A stretch of DNA of 64,000 bases from an uncultured Ruminococcus sp. (lineage in GTDB: Bacteria; Bacillota; Clostridia; Oscillospirales; Ruminococcaceae). Location of the stretch: contig CAKSAK010000002.1 in the NCBI GenBank assembly GCA_934435205.1, forward strand, positions 310,001-374,000. The letters are read 5' to 3'. Numbering within the stretch: position 1 is the stretch's first letter; each line of letters starts with the position of its first letter. The notes under the pieces are model-generated. The model was not told where the DNA came from. It was given only the letters and a program-made list of their open reading frames with translations, and searched no databases. Shown one piece after another: positions 42,342 to 49,929 of the stretch. The position numbers were made by a program, and so were the translations under genes.

Positions 42342-43247
42342 ATGAGAGAGATAAATTTCGAGCATTATAAGATATTCTATTATGTGGCAAAGTTCCAGAA
42401 CATAACAATGGCGGCGAACTATCTGTTTTTGTCGCAGCCGAGCATAAGCCGATGCGTAAAAAATCTTGAAGACGAGCTTGGGTGCAAGCTTTTTGTGCGG
42501 TCGAAAAAGGGCGTAGAGCTTACAACGGGCGGCGAAATGCTCTTTAAGCATATATCCATAGCCTGCAAGCATATTTTCTCCGCAGAAGAGGAGCTTGCGC
42601 TCATAAGTGAGCGTGACAGGGCGATAGTAAGGCTTGGAGGAAGCGAAGTAGCACTGCAAAGCTTTCTTATCGACCGAATAGTAGAGTTTCACCGTGAGCA
42701 CCCGAAGATACAGATAAAGATAGACAGTATGTCCACCCCTGACGCTATAGAAGCGTTGAGGGCAAATCTTATAGACGTGGCGGTAGTTACCTCGCCGTTT
42801 TCGGACAAAACAGGGCTTAACATAAATGTGATAAAGAAGCTTCAGGATATCGTTGCCGCAGGAAACGGCTTTTCATATCTAAAAGACAAGGAGATATCAT
42901 TGCATGAGCTTGTGAAATATCCTCTTATTTGTCTTAAAAACACCACCACCACCCGAAACTATCTTGACCATATATTCAGACAGCACAACCTGCTTTTGCG
43001 ACCTGATATTGAGCTTACCTCCATAAACTTTGTAATGCCAATGGTAAAGAACAATCTTGGCATAGGCTTCATGCAGTATGCCACCACCAAGGCGGAGATA
43101 GAGGCAGGGAACATATTCAGGGTAAACATAAAAGAGCAGATACCGCCCAGGAGCATATGTGCGGTGACGGCTTCGCAGTACGAAACTCCCGAGCCTGTTC
43201 AGAGGTTTATAGACAGCTTGCTTGAAAAGGAGAGCGTGGGGGTATAA
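42342..43247 (+). CDS. LysR-family transcriptional regulator
   Basis: 301 residues. The winged HTH is at the N-terminus (FEHYKIFYYVAKFQNITMAANYLFLSQPSISRCVKNLEDELGCKLFVRSKKGVELT, about 6-62), followed by a periplasmic-binding-like effector domain from about 90. It diverges from the atp operon and shares its promoter region, but nothing shows that it controls it. AAAGGAGAG precedes the ATG. The ligand is unknown. Confidence 0.92.
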   Translation: MREINFEHYKIFYYVAKFQNITMAANYLFLSQPSISRCVKNLEDELGCKLFVRSKKGVELTTGGEMLFKHISIACKHIFSAEEELALISERDRAIVRLGGSEVALQSFLIDRIVEFHREHPKIQIKIDSMSTPDAIEALRANLIDVAVVTSPFSDKTGLNINVIKKLQDIVAAGNGFSYLKDKEISLHELVKYPLICLKNTTTTRNYLDHIFRQHNLLLRPDIELTSINFVMPMVKNNLGIGFMQYATTKAEIEAGNIFRVNIKEQIPPRSICAVTASQYETPEPVQRFIDSLLEKESVGV

Positions 43248-43257
43248 ATTCAATTTG

Positions 43258-43283
43258 GGGCGTTGGTGACAGCGCCCTTTTTT
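43258..43283 (+). terminator. Terminator of the LysR gene
   Basis: GGGCGTTG-GTGA-CAGCGCCC followed by TTTTTT. Confidence 0.85.
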
Positions 43284-43311
43284 GTGGTTTTGCGGAATAC
43301 GCACAAACCAT

Positions 43312-43338
43312 GTAGGGGACGGCGCCCTCGACGTCCCG
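43312..43338 (+). repeat. GTAGGGG...CCCG hairpin repeat, variant 1
   Basis: GTAGGGG-ACG-GCGCCCTCGA-CGT-CCCG: the GGGACG/CGTCCC arms pair. An inverted partner with different but complementary arms lies at 43475-43502. Confidence 0.65.
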
Positions 43339-43474
43339 TTTTGGAGGTCAACACAGTTTGGCTTACCACAAATTAGCTCAGACGTGCCGTGGCGGAAAAT
43401 GCTGTGCCGTAAAGTGTTTAAAACAATGTGCCGAACGTTGTGCGGATAACGCAGAATTGGACGGGCAAACGGGT

Positions 43475-43502
43475 GCGGGCTGTCGAGGGCGCCAGCCCCT
43501 AC
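43475..43502 (-). repeat. GTAGGGG...CCCG hairpin repeat, variant 2 (inverted)
   Basis: On the minus strand GTAGGGG-CTG-GCGCCCTCGA-CAG-CCCG. It has the same loop as variant 1, while both stem sides changed together and pairing is kept. Confidence 0.65.
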
Positions 43503-43662
43503 ATTTATACCTACAGTTTCTACTGCCGCAAAATCGCTCCGCTCTTTGCGGGGTGAGCTTGCATAAGGATATAGAAAAAGCGGTGCAGAGATTTGTTCTC
43601 CGACACCGCTTTGTTTATGTCACAACTTTTCTGTTCTTCTATTGCCTATCTGCACCGCTTGG

Positions 43663-43768
43663 TAGGCTTGCGCCTATTGAGGCTCTGCCTCAAGCTCCGC
43701 TAGGGACTCTGTCCCTAGACCCTGCAATGGGTTTCACCCCTTGACCCTGACCAGGGACGTGTCCCTGG
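43663..43768. repeat. String of short perfect palindromes
   Basis: TAGGC-TTGC-GCCTA, TTGAGGC-TCT-GCCTCAA, TAGGGAC-TCT-GTCCCTA, a GGGTTTCACCCC element and CCAGGGAC-GT-GTCCCTGG follow one another with short gaps. This resembles dispersed palindromic repeats of Ruminococcus-type genomes. Confidence 0.6.
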
Positions 43769-43814
43769 ACCTTTTGCTCGCTTCGCTCGGTGGTGCTTTT
43801 ACTTTGTTTGCTTT

Positions 43815-44714
43815 TTAAAGCTCCATTATATATTTTTCCGCAGAAGAAAGTGCATTTGCACCGTCTGCCGCTGCTGTTATTACCTGCCTTAAAGGTGTAG
43901 TACGGACATCTCCTGCCACAAAAAGACCCTTTGCAGTTGTAACTCCGTCCTCTCCTGCTTTCACATATCCGCTTTCGTCAAGCTCGCAAACGCCCTCTAA
44001 AGCCTGTGTATTCGGCACGCTTCCGATCGCACAGAAAACTCCGTCCACCGCAATGTTCTTTTCCTCGCCGTTTTGCGTATAGGTAACGCCCTCTGCATTC
44101 TCACCGCCTGTTACCTCTTTTATAACTGCACTCATAACAGGCACGATATTCTCCGTTTCAGCGACCTTTTTCTGCAAAGCTTTATTTGCTCTGAACTCGT
44201 CACGTCTATGGATAAGGTAAACAGTTTTTGCAAGCTTTGAAAGATAAAGTGCGTCACCAAGTGCGGTGTCTCCTCCGCCCACAACAGCCACGGTCTTATC
44301 CTTATAGAAGAAGCCGTCGCACACTGCACAGTATGAAATGCGCTGTTTCTCACCGCCTGCCACGCCAAGATGACGATATGAAGTGCCTGCGGTATAGATA
44401 ACTGTCTTGCTCTCTTTTACAGAGCCGTCCTTGAATGTGACCTTCCAGCCCTCGGCTGTTTTCTCGAAGCTTTCAGCCTCGCCCTCATAAAACTCAGCAC
44501 CAAGCGTTTCAGCCTGCTCTCTGAACTTTTCCCCGAGGTCATAGCCGTTTATGCCGTAAAGCCCCGGGTAGTTCTCCACTCTGTCTGTTACAGATATCTG
44601 ACCTGTACCCATGTAGTCTTTTTCGCACACCAGAGCGGAAAGCATTGCTCTTCCTGCATATATTGCCGCAGTAAGCCCCGCAGGACCACTGCCTATTATT
44701 ATAACGTCATACAT
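43815..44714 (-). CDS. trxB: Thioredoxin reductase
   Basis: 299 to 300 residues from MYDVIIIGSGPAGLTAAIYA; AAAGGAAG precedes this ATG. The FAD-binding GxGxxG is at the N-terminus, the redox-active CAVC near 134 (SYCAVCDGFF), the NADPH-binding GGGDTALGDALYLSK near 152 and the C-terminal GLFVAGDVRTTPLRQVITAAADG near 268. CAVC rather than CATC is a minor variant. It reduces thioredoxin-like proteins such as the one in the nearby sulfur operon. Confidence 0.95.
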   Translation of the reverse strand: MYDVIIIGSGPAGLTAAIYAGRAMLSALVCEKDYMGTGQISVTDRVENYPGLYGINGYDLGEKFREQAETLGAEFYEGEAESFEKTAEGWKVTFKDGSVKESKTVIYTAGTSYRHLGVAGGEKQRISYCAVCDGFFYKDKTVAVVGGGDTALGDALYLSKLAKTVYLIHRRDEFRANKALQKKVAETENIVPVMSAVIKEVTGGENAEGVTYTQNGEEKNIAVDGVFCAIGSVPNTQALEGVCELDESGYVKAGEDGVTTAKGLFVAGDVRTTPLRQVITAAADGANALSSAEKYIMEL

Positions 44715-44778
44715 AAAAACACTTCCTTTATATTGTATATACTCAAATGCCAAATTTCATCAAATTGGCGGCTGTCAG

Positions 44779-44802
44779 GTAGGGGCGAACAGTGTTCGCC
44801 CG
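44779..44802 (+). repeat. GTAGGGG...CCCG hairpin repeat, variant 3
   Basis: GTAGG-GGCGAAC-AGT-GTTCGCC-CG, a single copy just upstream of trxB. Confidence 0.65.
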
Positions 44803-44897
44803 TTTCTATCTCAAATGAGTTTTAACGAACTTAGTACCTATTTATATAGTATACACTCTCTGTCCTTAATTATAAAATGAAAACCGACTTTTGTCAA

Positions 44898-45350
44898 TCA
44901 GATGTAATACATAGGCTCTGAAACGTTCTCTACTGACTCTTTATTATAGAAGTCAACAAGCTGTCTGAGGGTGATAGACTCAGTGTAGCTTTTCAGCTTG
45001 TTCTCTAATCTCAGCCATATAAAATCGTCAAGCACCTGTGCAAATTCTGTGTTTTCGTCATTTACTACTGCAACATCGCTTCCAAGCACCGATGGGTCGA
45101 GAGCGTCGATTATCTCTTTGAGTGTTATCTTCTCTGGCTTTTTGTTGAGTATATATCCGCCCCTAGAGCCTTTTATGCCTTTTATGAGCCTTGCCTGCCT
45201 CAGAGAAGTAAGCACCTGCTCAAGATATTTTCCTGAAAGTCCACGTCTTTCTGCCACGCTGTATACTGTCACTGTCTCACCGTTTTCTGAGTTCATTGCA
45301 ATGTCTGCAATGGCAATTATGCCACATTCTACTTTTGTTGAAATTTTCAT
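44898..45350 (-). CDS. Rrf2-family regulator, CymR-like
   Basis: 150 residues from MKISTKVECGIIAIADIAMN; GGGAGGTG supports this ATG. Rrf2 winged HTH (VAERRGLSGKYLEQVLTSLRQARLIKGIKGSRGGYIL, about 35-72). The three-cysteine Fe-S motif of IscR is absent; the C-terminal ending (MYYI) and overall layout resemble CymR, the cysteine-metabolism repressor of Bacillus. It diverges from a sulfur-assimilation operon and the same 13-base box lies at both promoters, so it probably represses both. The effector may be a cysteine-pathway signal. Confidence 0.87.
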   Translation of the reverse strand: MKISTKVECGIIAIADIAMNSENGETVTVYSVAERRGLSGKYLEQVLTSLRQARLIKGIKGSRGGYILNKKPEKITLKEIIDALDPSVLGSDVAVVNDENTEFAQVLDDFIWLRLENKLKSYTESITLRQLVDFYNKESVENVSEPMYYI

Positions 45351-45416
45351 TTTTGCACCTCCCTGAGCAAACAAAAATTGCCTGCAATAATGCTTATCAT
45401 ACTTATCCTACTATTC

Positions 45417-45429
45417 ATAGTAATCCTAT
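45417..45429. promoter_or_regulatory. Rrf2/CymR-like operator, copy 1
   Basis: ATAGTAATCCTAT. It lies just downstream of the -10 of the regulator's own leftward promoter, a position suited to autorepression. Confidence 0.6.
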
Positions 45430-45440
45430 CAACATAATAT

Positions 45441-45469
45441 ATTTTATACTTTTTTGAGCAAACTGTCAA
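45441..45469 (-). promoter_or_regulatory. Promoter of the Rrf2-family gene
   Basis: Minus strand TTGACA, 17 bases, TAAAAT. Confidence 0.75.
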
Positions 45470-45516
45470 GAGTTTTCATAAAAATAAGGGCATAATTTAA
45501 AAGAAATGTTAAATCT

Positions 45517-45529
45517 ATAGTAATCCTAT
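45517..45529. promoter_or_regulatory. Rrf2/CymR-like operator, copy 2
   Basis: ATAGTAATCCTAT, exactly 100 bases from copy 1 and touching the -35 of the rightward sulfur-operon promoter. Confidence 0.65.
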
Positions 45530-45557
45530 TGACTTTATATGATTTATGTTGTATAAT
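45529..45557 (+). promoter_or_regulatory. Promoter of the sulfur-assimilation operon
   Basis: TTGACT, 17 bases, TATAAT. Confidence 0.8.
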
Positions 45558-45636
45558 ATCTACAGTAACAAAGAACATCGCACCTTGACAGGCGGGCGAT
45601 GATAGCTATATAATAAGAAAACAGGGGGCGTTTCCT

Positions 45637-46863
45637 TTGAAATTCAATACAAAATTGCTCCATGGCGGATTTGAACCTGAGAAAACAACAGGTTCAACGC
45701 TTACTCCGATATATCAGGTGAGTGCATTTGCACAGGAGTCGGCTGAGCAGCTTGAAAAAGTATTCAATAATAAAGCACCGGGATATGCTTACACAAGAAT
45801 AAGCAACCCCACAGTGGCGGCTTTTGAGAACCGAATGAACACACTTGAAAAAGGTGTTGGAGCAGTGGCGTGTTCATCAGGCATGGCGGCTGTAACAATG
45901 TCGCTTCTGAACATTCTTGAAGCAGGGGACGAGATAATATGCGGCGCAGGTCTTTTCGGCGGCACTATCGACCTTTTCGGCGATCTTGCGGCATTCGGCA
46001 TCAAAACCAAGTTCGTAAAGCACGTTACCGCTGACGAAATAGCTCCTGTTATAAATAGTAAGACCAAAGCGGTCTTTGCCGAACTTATCGGAAACCCTAA
46101 TCTTGAAATAGTTGATATAAAGTCGGTGGCTGACCTTGCCCATGAAAACGGCGCAGTGTTTATCCTTGACAGCACAACGGCTACACCTTATCTTATAAAT
46201 CCATTTGACTACGGCGCTGATATCGTGGTACATTCCACATCAAAGTATATAAACGGCGGAGGAAATTCCATAAGCGGAGTTATAATCGACAGCGGCAACT
46301 TCAAATGGGACTATGATAAATTCAAGGGTCTGGCAGAATATAAGAAATTCGGAAAGTTTGCTTATATCGCAAAGCTTAGAAACGGCATATGGAGAAACGT
46401 TGGCGGCTGTCTTGCTCCAATGAACGCATTCATGAACAGCGTGGGACTTGAAACATTGGGTCTTAGAATGGAGCGATGTTGCCACAACGCTTTGAAGCTT
46501 GCAGAGTTTTTTGAAAGCTGTGAGGGCATTGAGGTGAACTATCCTGCACTGAAATCCAGCCCATTCTATGAGCTTTGTCAGGAGGAGCTAGGCGGCAAGG
46601 GCGGTGCTATACTCACTATAAGAGCAGGCTCGAAGGAAAGAGCGTTCAAGCTTATAAACGGCTTGAAGCTTGCAACAAATGCAACTAATATCGGAGATAC
46701 AAGAACACTCGTTATACACCCTGCAAGCACTATCTACGCTCACGGAAGCGAGGAGCAGAAGATAAACGCAGGCGTGTTTGGCGACACAATTAGGATAAGC
46801 GTCGGAATAGAGGACGCATCGGATCTGATCGAGGACTTTAAACAGTCCATAGAAAAACTTTAG
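45637..46863 (+). CDS. metY: O-acetylhomoserine sulfhydrylase
   Basis: 408-residue PLP enzyme of the Cys/Met metabolism family. PLP lysine at 203 (VVHSTSKYINGGG), GAVACSSGMAAVTMSL near 75-90 and YAYTRISNPTVAAFENRM near 50-67. It makes homocysteine from O-acetylhomoserine and a sulfur donor. In this operon the donor may be a protein thiocarboxylate, since the carrier, its activating enzyme and its processing protease follow. It starts at TTG after AGGGGGCG. Confidence 0.95.
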   Translation: MKFNTKLLHGGFEPEKTTGSTLTPIYQVSAFAQESAEQLEKVFNNKAPGYAYTRISNPTVAAFENRMNTLEKGVGAVACSSGMAAVTMSLLNILEAGDEIICGAGLFGGTIDLFGDLAAFGIKTKFVKHVTADEIAPVINSKTKAVFAELIGNPNLEIVDIKSVADLAHENGAVFILDSTTATPYLINPFDYGADIVVHSTSKYINGGGNSISGVIIDSGNFKWDYDKFKGLAEYKKFGKFAYIAKLRNGIWRNVGGCLAPMNAFMNSVGLETLGLRMERCCHNALKLAEFFESCEGIEVNYPALKSSPFYELCQEELGGKGGAILTIRAGSKERAFKLINGLKLATNATNIGDTRTLVIHPASTIYAHGSEEQKINAGVFGDTIRISVGIEDASDLIEDFKQSIEKL

Positions 46864-46875
46864 GAGGAAATTACT

Positions 46876-47739
46876 ATGGCAGTTGATTACGCAACACTTA
46901 AAAAGGGCGGCTTTATGCGCCAGAAACAGAAGAATAATTTTTCACTTAGACTTAGAGTTGTGGGCGGAAACCTTACGGCAAAACAGCTTGCAACTATTGC
47001 AGAGGTGTCTGATAAATACGGCGAGGGCTATGTTCATCTTACATCACGTCAGAGCGTTGAGATACCTTTTATAAAGCTTGACGATATCGACGAGGTAAAG
47101 GCGGCTCTTGCAAAGGGCGACACAGAGCCGGGCGTGTGCGGACCGAGAGTAAGAACTATCACAGCCTGTCAGGGCGCTGCGGTCTGTCCAAGCGGCTGTA
47201 TAGATACATACGCTCTTGCTAAGGAGCTTGACGAAAGATATTTTGCAAGGGAGCTTCCACACAAGTTCAAGTTCGGTATCACAGGCTGTCAGAACAACTG
47301 CCTTAAAGCGGAAGAAAATGACGTTGGAATCAAGGGCGGCATAAAGGTCGAGTGGCGTGAGGCTGATTGTATAGGCTGCGGCGTGTGCGTAAAGGCTTGC
47401 CGTCAGGGTGCGCTTACAATGGAGGACGGAAAGATAGTCCTTGACAAAGAGAAGTGCAATTTCTGCGGACGTTGCTTCAAGGCTTGTCCTACAGAAGCGT
47501 GGGATACTATCCACGGCTATATAGTTTCATTCGGCGGACTTTTCGGCAACCATATCAACAAGGGCGAAACTGTTATCCCATTTATCGAGGATAAGGAAAC
47601 TCTTATGAAGATATGCGATACCGCTATACAGTTCTTTGACGATAACGCAAAAGCTGGCGAAAGATTCAAGTTCACTATCGACAGAGTGGGCAAAGAGAAG
47701 TTTACAAATACTATACTGGAGGTTTATAACAATGGCTGA
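46876..47739 (+). CDS. Small siroheme/Fe-S sulfite reductase
   Basis: 287 residues. The half-repeat of the nitrite/sulfite reductase fold includes RVVGGNLTAKQLATIAEVSDKYGEGYVHLTSRQSVEIPF. The siroheme-coupled cluster ligands are CQGAAVC near 105-111 and GCQNNC near 145-150. A two-cluster ferredoxin insert follows (CIGCGVCVKAC and CNFCGRCFKAC, near 180-220). This resembles AsrC or the small archaeal-type sulfite reductases; it would reduce sulfite to sulfide with low-potential electrons. It overlaps the next gene by eight bases. Confidence 0.9.
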   Translation: MAVDYATLKKGGFMRQKQKNNFSLRLRVVGGNLTAKQLATIAEVSDKYGEGYVHLTSRQSVEIPFIKLDDIDEVKAALAKGDTEPGVCGPRVRTITACQGAAVCPSGCIDTYALAKELDERYFARELPHKFKFGITGCQNNCLKAEENDVGIKGGIKVEWREADCIGCGVCVKACRQGALTMEDGKIVLDKEKCNFCGRCFKACPTEAWDTIHGYIVSFGGLFGNHINKGETVIPFIEDKETLMKICDTAIQFFDDNAKAGERFKFTIDRVGKEKFTNTILEVYNNG

Positions 47740-47977
47740 GTTTAAAATAGACGATACAGTGGATATCACCACAGTGGTTTGCCCCACAACATTTGTCAAG
47801 GCAAAGGTAGCTCTTGAGGAGCTTGACGACGGACAGATACTTTCCATTAAAATGAATGACGGCGAGCCTGTTCAGAACGTTCCAAGAAGCATTAAAGAAG
47901 AGGGTCACAAGATATTGAAGCTCATCGATAATGAGGACGGCACTTATGACCTTATCGTACAAAAGGTGGGAGATTAA
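47732..47977 (+). CDS. TusA/SirA-like sulfur-transfer protein
   Basis: 81 residues from MAEFKIDDTVDITTVVCPTT. The TusA-like CPxxxVKAKVALEEL motif is near 17-32 (VVCPTTFVKAKVALEELDDGQIL), with the sulfur-carrying Cys at 18. TusA proteins relay persulfide sulfur between proteins. It starts within the end of the sulfite reductase gene and its stop overlaps the next start (TAATG). It probably passes sulfur to the carrier-protein system downstream. Confidence 0.85.
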   Translation: MAEFKIDDTVDITTVVCPTTFVKAKVALEELDDGQILSIKMNDGEPVQNVPRSIKEEGHKILKLIDNEDGTYDLIVQKVGD

Positions 47978-48294
47978 TGTCAGTAAGAGCAAATAAGGAT
48001 ACTTTCGAGAGCGAGATAAACGAGGCTGGAAAGCTTGTTATCGCAGATTTCTATTCAGATTCCTGCGTTCCATGCAAGCGAATGTCACCGCTTCTTGCGG
48101 AAACTGAGGAGGAAGACCCAGATGGCATAAAGCTTGTGAAGCTCAATATAAATTTTGACGGGGAAACTGCTCAGAAATATAATGTAACAAGCGTTCCGAC
48201 ACTTGTGTTCTTCAAGGACGGAGCAGAAAAAGCAAGACTTACGGGAGCTGTAAAGAAAGAGCAGCTTGCCGAAACAATAAATTCAATAGTTTAA
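47977..48294 (+). CDS. Thioredoxin-like protein (CVPC)
   Basis: 105 residues with the thioredoxin fold (LVIADFYSDSCVPCKRMSPLLAET) and active site CVPC at 30-33 instead of CGPC; the cis-Pro loop SVPTLVFFKDG is present. It may reduce persulfides or disulfides in the sulfur-transfer chain. Translational overlap with both neighbours supports a dedicated role in this operon rather than a general thioredoxin. Confidence 0.9.
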   Translation: MSVRANKDTFESEINEAGKLVIADFYSDSCVPCKRMSPLLAETEEEDPDGIKLVKLNINFDGETAQKYNVTSVPTLVFFKDGAEKARLTGAVKKEQLAETINSIV

Positions 48295-48306
48295 GGAGAA
48301 ATGGAT

Positions 48307-48513
48307 ATGACTATCACAGTAGCAGGCAATAAAAAGGACGTTGCAGAGGGACTTACAGTGGCACAGCTCGTTATCGACGAGAACGTTGAAACCCCACAGT
48401 ACGTTACAGTAACTATCAATGACGAATTTGTAGAGAGCGGTGCTTTTGAAAGCACAGTTCTTAAAGACGGCGACGTTGTAGAATTTCTTTACTTCATGGG
48501 AGGCGGACAGTAA
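48307..48513 (+). CDS. hcyS: ThiS-like sulfur carrier protein
   Basis: 68 residues from MTITVAGNKKDVAEGLTVAQ; AAGGAG is eight bases before this ATG, and an ATG two codons earlier is too close to it. Ubiquitin-like fold ending FMGGGQ: one residue follows the glycines, so the C-terminus must be trimmed before it can be adenylated and thiocarboxylated. That matches HcyS of the Wolinella homocysteine pathway (and CysO), and a JAMM protease is encoded two genes on. The HcyS name is by pathway analogy. Confidence 0.85.
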   Translation: MTITVAGNKKDVAEGLTVAQLVIDENVETPQYVTVTINDEFVESGAFESTVLKDGDVVEFLYFMGGGQ

Positions 48514-49325
48514 TGGCATTTACAGACGAACAGCTTGAGCGTTACTCACGCCACATCATTCTTAAAGAGGTTGGCGCAAAGGGACAGAAAAAGCTCCTTA
48601 ACGCAAAGGTACTTATAATCGGTGCAGGCGGACTTGGCGCACCTGCCGCTATGTATCTTGCCGCAGCAGGCGTTGGCACTATCGGCATTGCAGACGCAGA
48701 CGAGGTAGACCTCTCAAATCTGCAAAGACAGGTGATCCACACAACTCAGGACGTTGGCAAGGCAAAAGTTCTTTCCGCAAAGGAAACAATGGAGGCTATA
48801 AACCCTGACGTTAAGGTGAATACATACCGCACTTTTATCGACAGCGAGAACATCATGGATATAATCAAGGACTATGATTTCGTTATCGACGGCACTGATA
48901 ATTTCCCTGCAAAGTTCCTTATCAATGACGCCTGCGTAATGGCTAAAAAGCCGTTCTCACACGCCGGTATCATCAGATTCAAGGGTCAGCTCATGACCTA
49001 TGTTCCAGGTCAGGGACCATGCTATAGATGTGTGTTCAAAAACCCACCACCGAAGGACGCTGTTCCTACTTGTAAGCAGGCAGGCGTTATCGGTGCAATG
49101 GGCGGCGTTATAGGAAGCCTGCAGGCGATGGAGGCTGTCAAGTATATCCTTGGAGTTGGCGAGCTTCTCACGGGCTATCTGCTTACTTATGACGCTCTTA
49201 AAATGGAGTTCAGAAAAGTAAAGCTCCCACAGGATACAAAGGGCTGCGCAGTTTGCGGCGAGCACCCTACTATCACAGAGCTTATCGACTATGAACAGGC
49301 AGAATGTGACGGTGTACATCTATGA
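48513..49325 (+). CDS. hcyF: ThiF/MoeB-like E1 enzyme for the sulfur carrier
   Basis: 270 residues. The ATP-binding GAGGLGAPAAMYLAAAGVG is near 38-56, the acceptor region SNLQRQVIHTTQDVG near 70-84, and the DGTDNFPAKFLINDAC segment near 128. Two CxxC pairs (CYRC near 171 and CAVC near 249) form the zinc site. It should adenylate the carrier C-terminus so sulfur can be added. The start shares a base with the carrier stop and its end overlaps the protease gene. Confidence 0.93.
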   Translation: MAFTDEQLERYSRHIILKEVGAKGQKKLLNAKVLIIGAGGLGAPAAMYLAAAGVGTIGIADADEVDLSNLQRQVIHTTQDVGKAKVLSAKETMEAINPDVKVNTYRTFIDSENIMDIIKDYDFVIDGTDNFPAKFLINDACVMAKKPFSHAGIIRFKGQLMTYVPGQGPCYRCVFKNPPPKDAVPTCKQAGVIGAMGGVIGSLQAMEAVKYILGVGELLTGYLLTYDALKMEFRKVKLPQDTKGCAVCGEHPTITELIDYEQAECDGVHL

Positions 49326-49732
49326 TAAAACTCAGCAAAAGCGATTATGAAAAGATACTGCGCCACGCTGAAAGCGAGCTGCCAAACGAGGCTTGCGGAC
49401 TTATCGGCGGAGTAAAAGAGGGCAGTGACAAGATAATAAAAAAGGTCTATCTTCTCACGAACATAGACCATTCAAACGAGCATTTTTCTCTCGACCCTAA
49501 GGAGCAGCTTGCGGCTATCAAGGATATGAGAGCGGAGGGTCTTGCCCCTCTTGGCAACTGGCACTCACACCCTGAGTCACCTTCACGTCCTTCTGACGAG
49601 GACAAAAGGCTTGCTTATGACAAGACAGCAAGCTATATGATACTTTCCCTTATGAACAGAGATGAGCCTGTGCTTAACTCTTTCCATATCGAGGGAACAG
49701 ACTCCACAAAAGAGGAGCTTGTAATAGAATAA
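49322..49732 (+). CDS. hcyD: JAMM/Mov34 metalloprotease for the sulfur carrier
   Basis: 136 residues with the JAMM zinc motif: Glu22 in LPNEACGLIGG and NWHSHPESPSRPSDED near 79-94 (HxHPx7Sx2D). In the CysO-Mec and HcyS-HcyD systems the protease removes the residue beyond the diglycine, or releases the amino-acid product. The adjacent carrier ending GGGQ is the obvious substrate. ATGA overlap with hcyF. It is the last gene before a bidirectional terminator. Confidence 0.92.
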   Translation: MIKLSKSDYEKILRHAESELPNEACGLIGGVKEGSDKIIKKVYLLTNIDHSNEHFSLDPKEQLAAIKDMRAEGLAPLGNWHSHPESPSRPSDEDKRLAYDKTASYMILSLMNRDEPVLNSFHIEGTDSTKEELVIE

Positions 49733-49768
49733 AGGTAAATTAACAGCATTGATTAAATGCAGTGATTT

Positions 49769-49792
49769 GTAGGGGCGAACAGTGTTCGCCCG
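49769..49792 (+). repeat. GTAGGGG...CCCG hairpin repeat, left partner
   Basis: Same as the copy near 44779 (arms GGCGAAC / GTTCGCC). It faces an inverted partner 110 bases on, with the shared terminator between them. Confidence 0.65.
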
Positions 49793-49830
49793 CAATTCGC
49801 TCACCTCATTTCATAAGATACAAACAAAAA

Positions 49831-49859
49831 GCAGTACCCGAAAAGGTACTGCCTTTTTT
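49831..49859. terminator. Bidirectional terminator of the sulfur operon and GH5 gene
   Basis: GCAGTACC-CGAAAA-GGTACTGC with an A-tract before it and CTTTTTT after it. It serves convergent transcripts. Confidence 0.9.
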
Positions 49860-49879
49860 ATGTCCTTGTGCAAGCCCAA

Positions 49880-49903
49880 CGGGCGAACTCTGTTCGCCCC
49901 TAC
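49880..49903 (-). repeat. GTAGGGG...CCCG hairpin repeat, inverted partner
   Basis: One-base variant of the left partner (loop AGA in place of AGT), on the opposite strand. Confidence 0.65.
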
Positions 49904-49929
49904 GGATGTGTCAGCAAATTTGCGTGGGC

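Larger units (their letters stand above)
43284..43814. other. Gene-free stretch full of small palindromes
   Basis: Contains an inverted pair of GTAGGGG...CCCG hairpin repeats and a run of short perfect palindromes. A 128-codon open frame across it reads as translated repeat and is not taken as a gene. Confidence 0.7.

Noticed and set aside
43358..43744. 128-codon open frame with a Cys-rich start
   Set aside because: Its second half is the translation of the palindromic repeat string (as in LGTLSLDPAMGFTP), it has no ribosome site, and it spans an inverted repeat pair.
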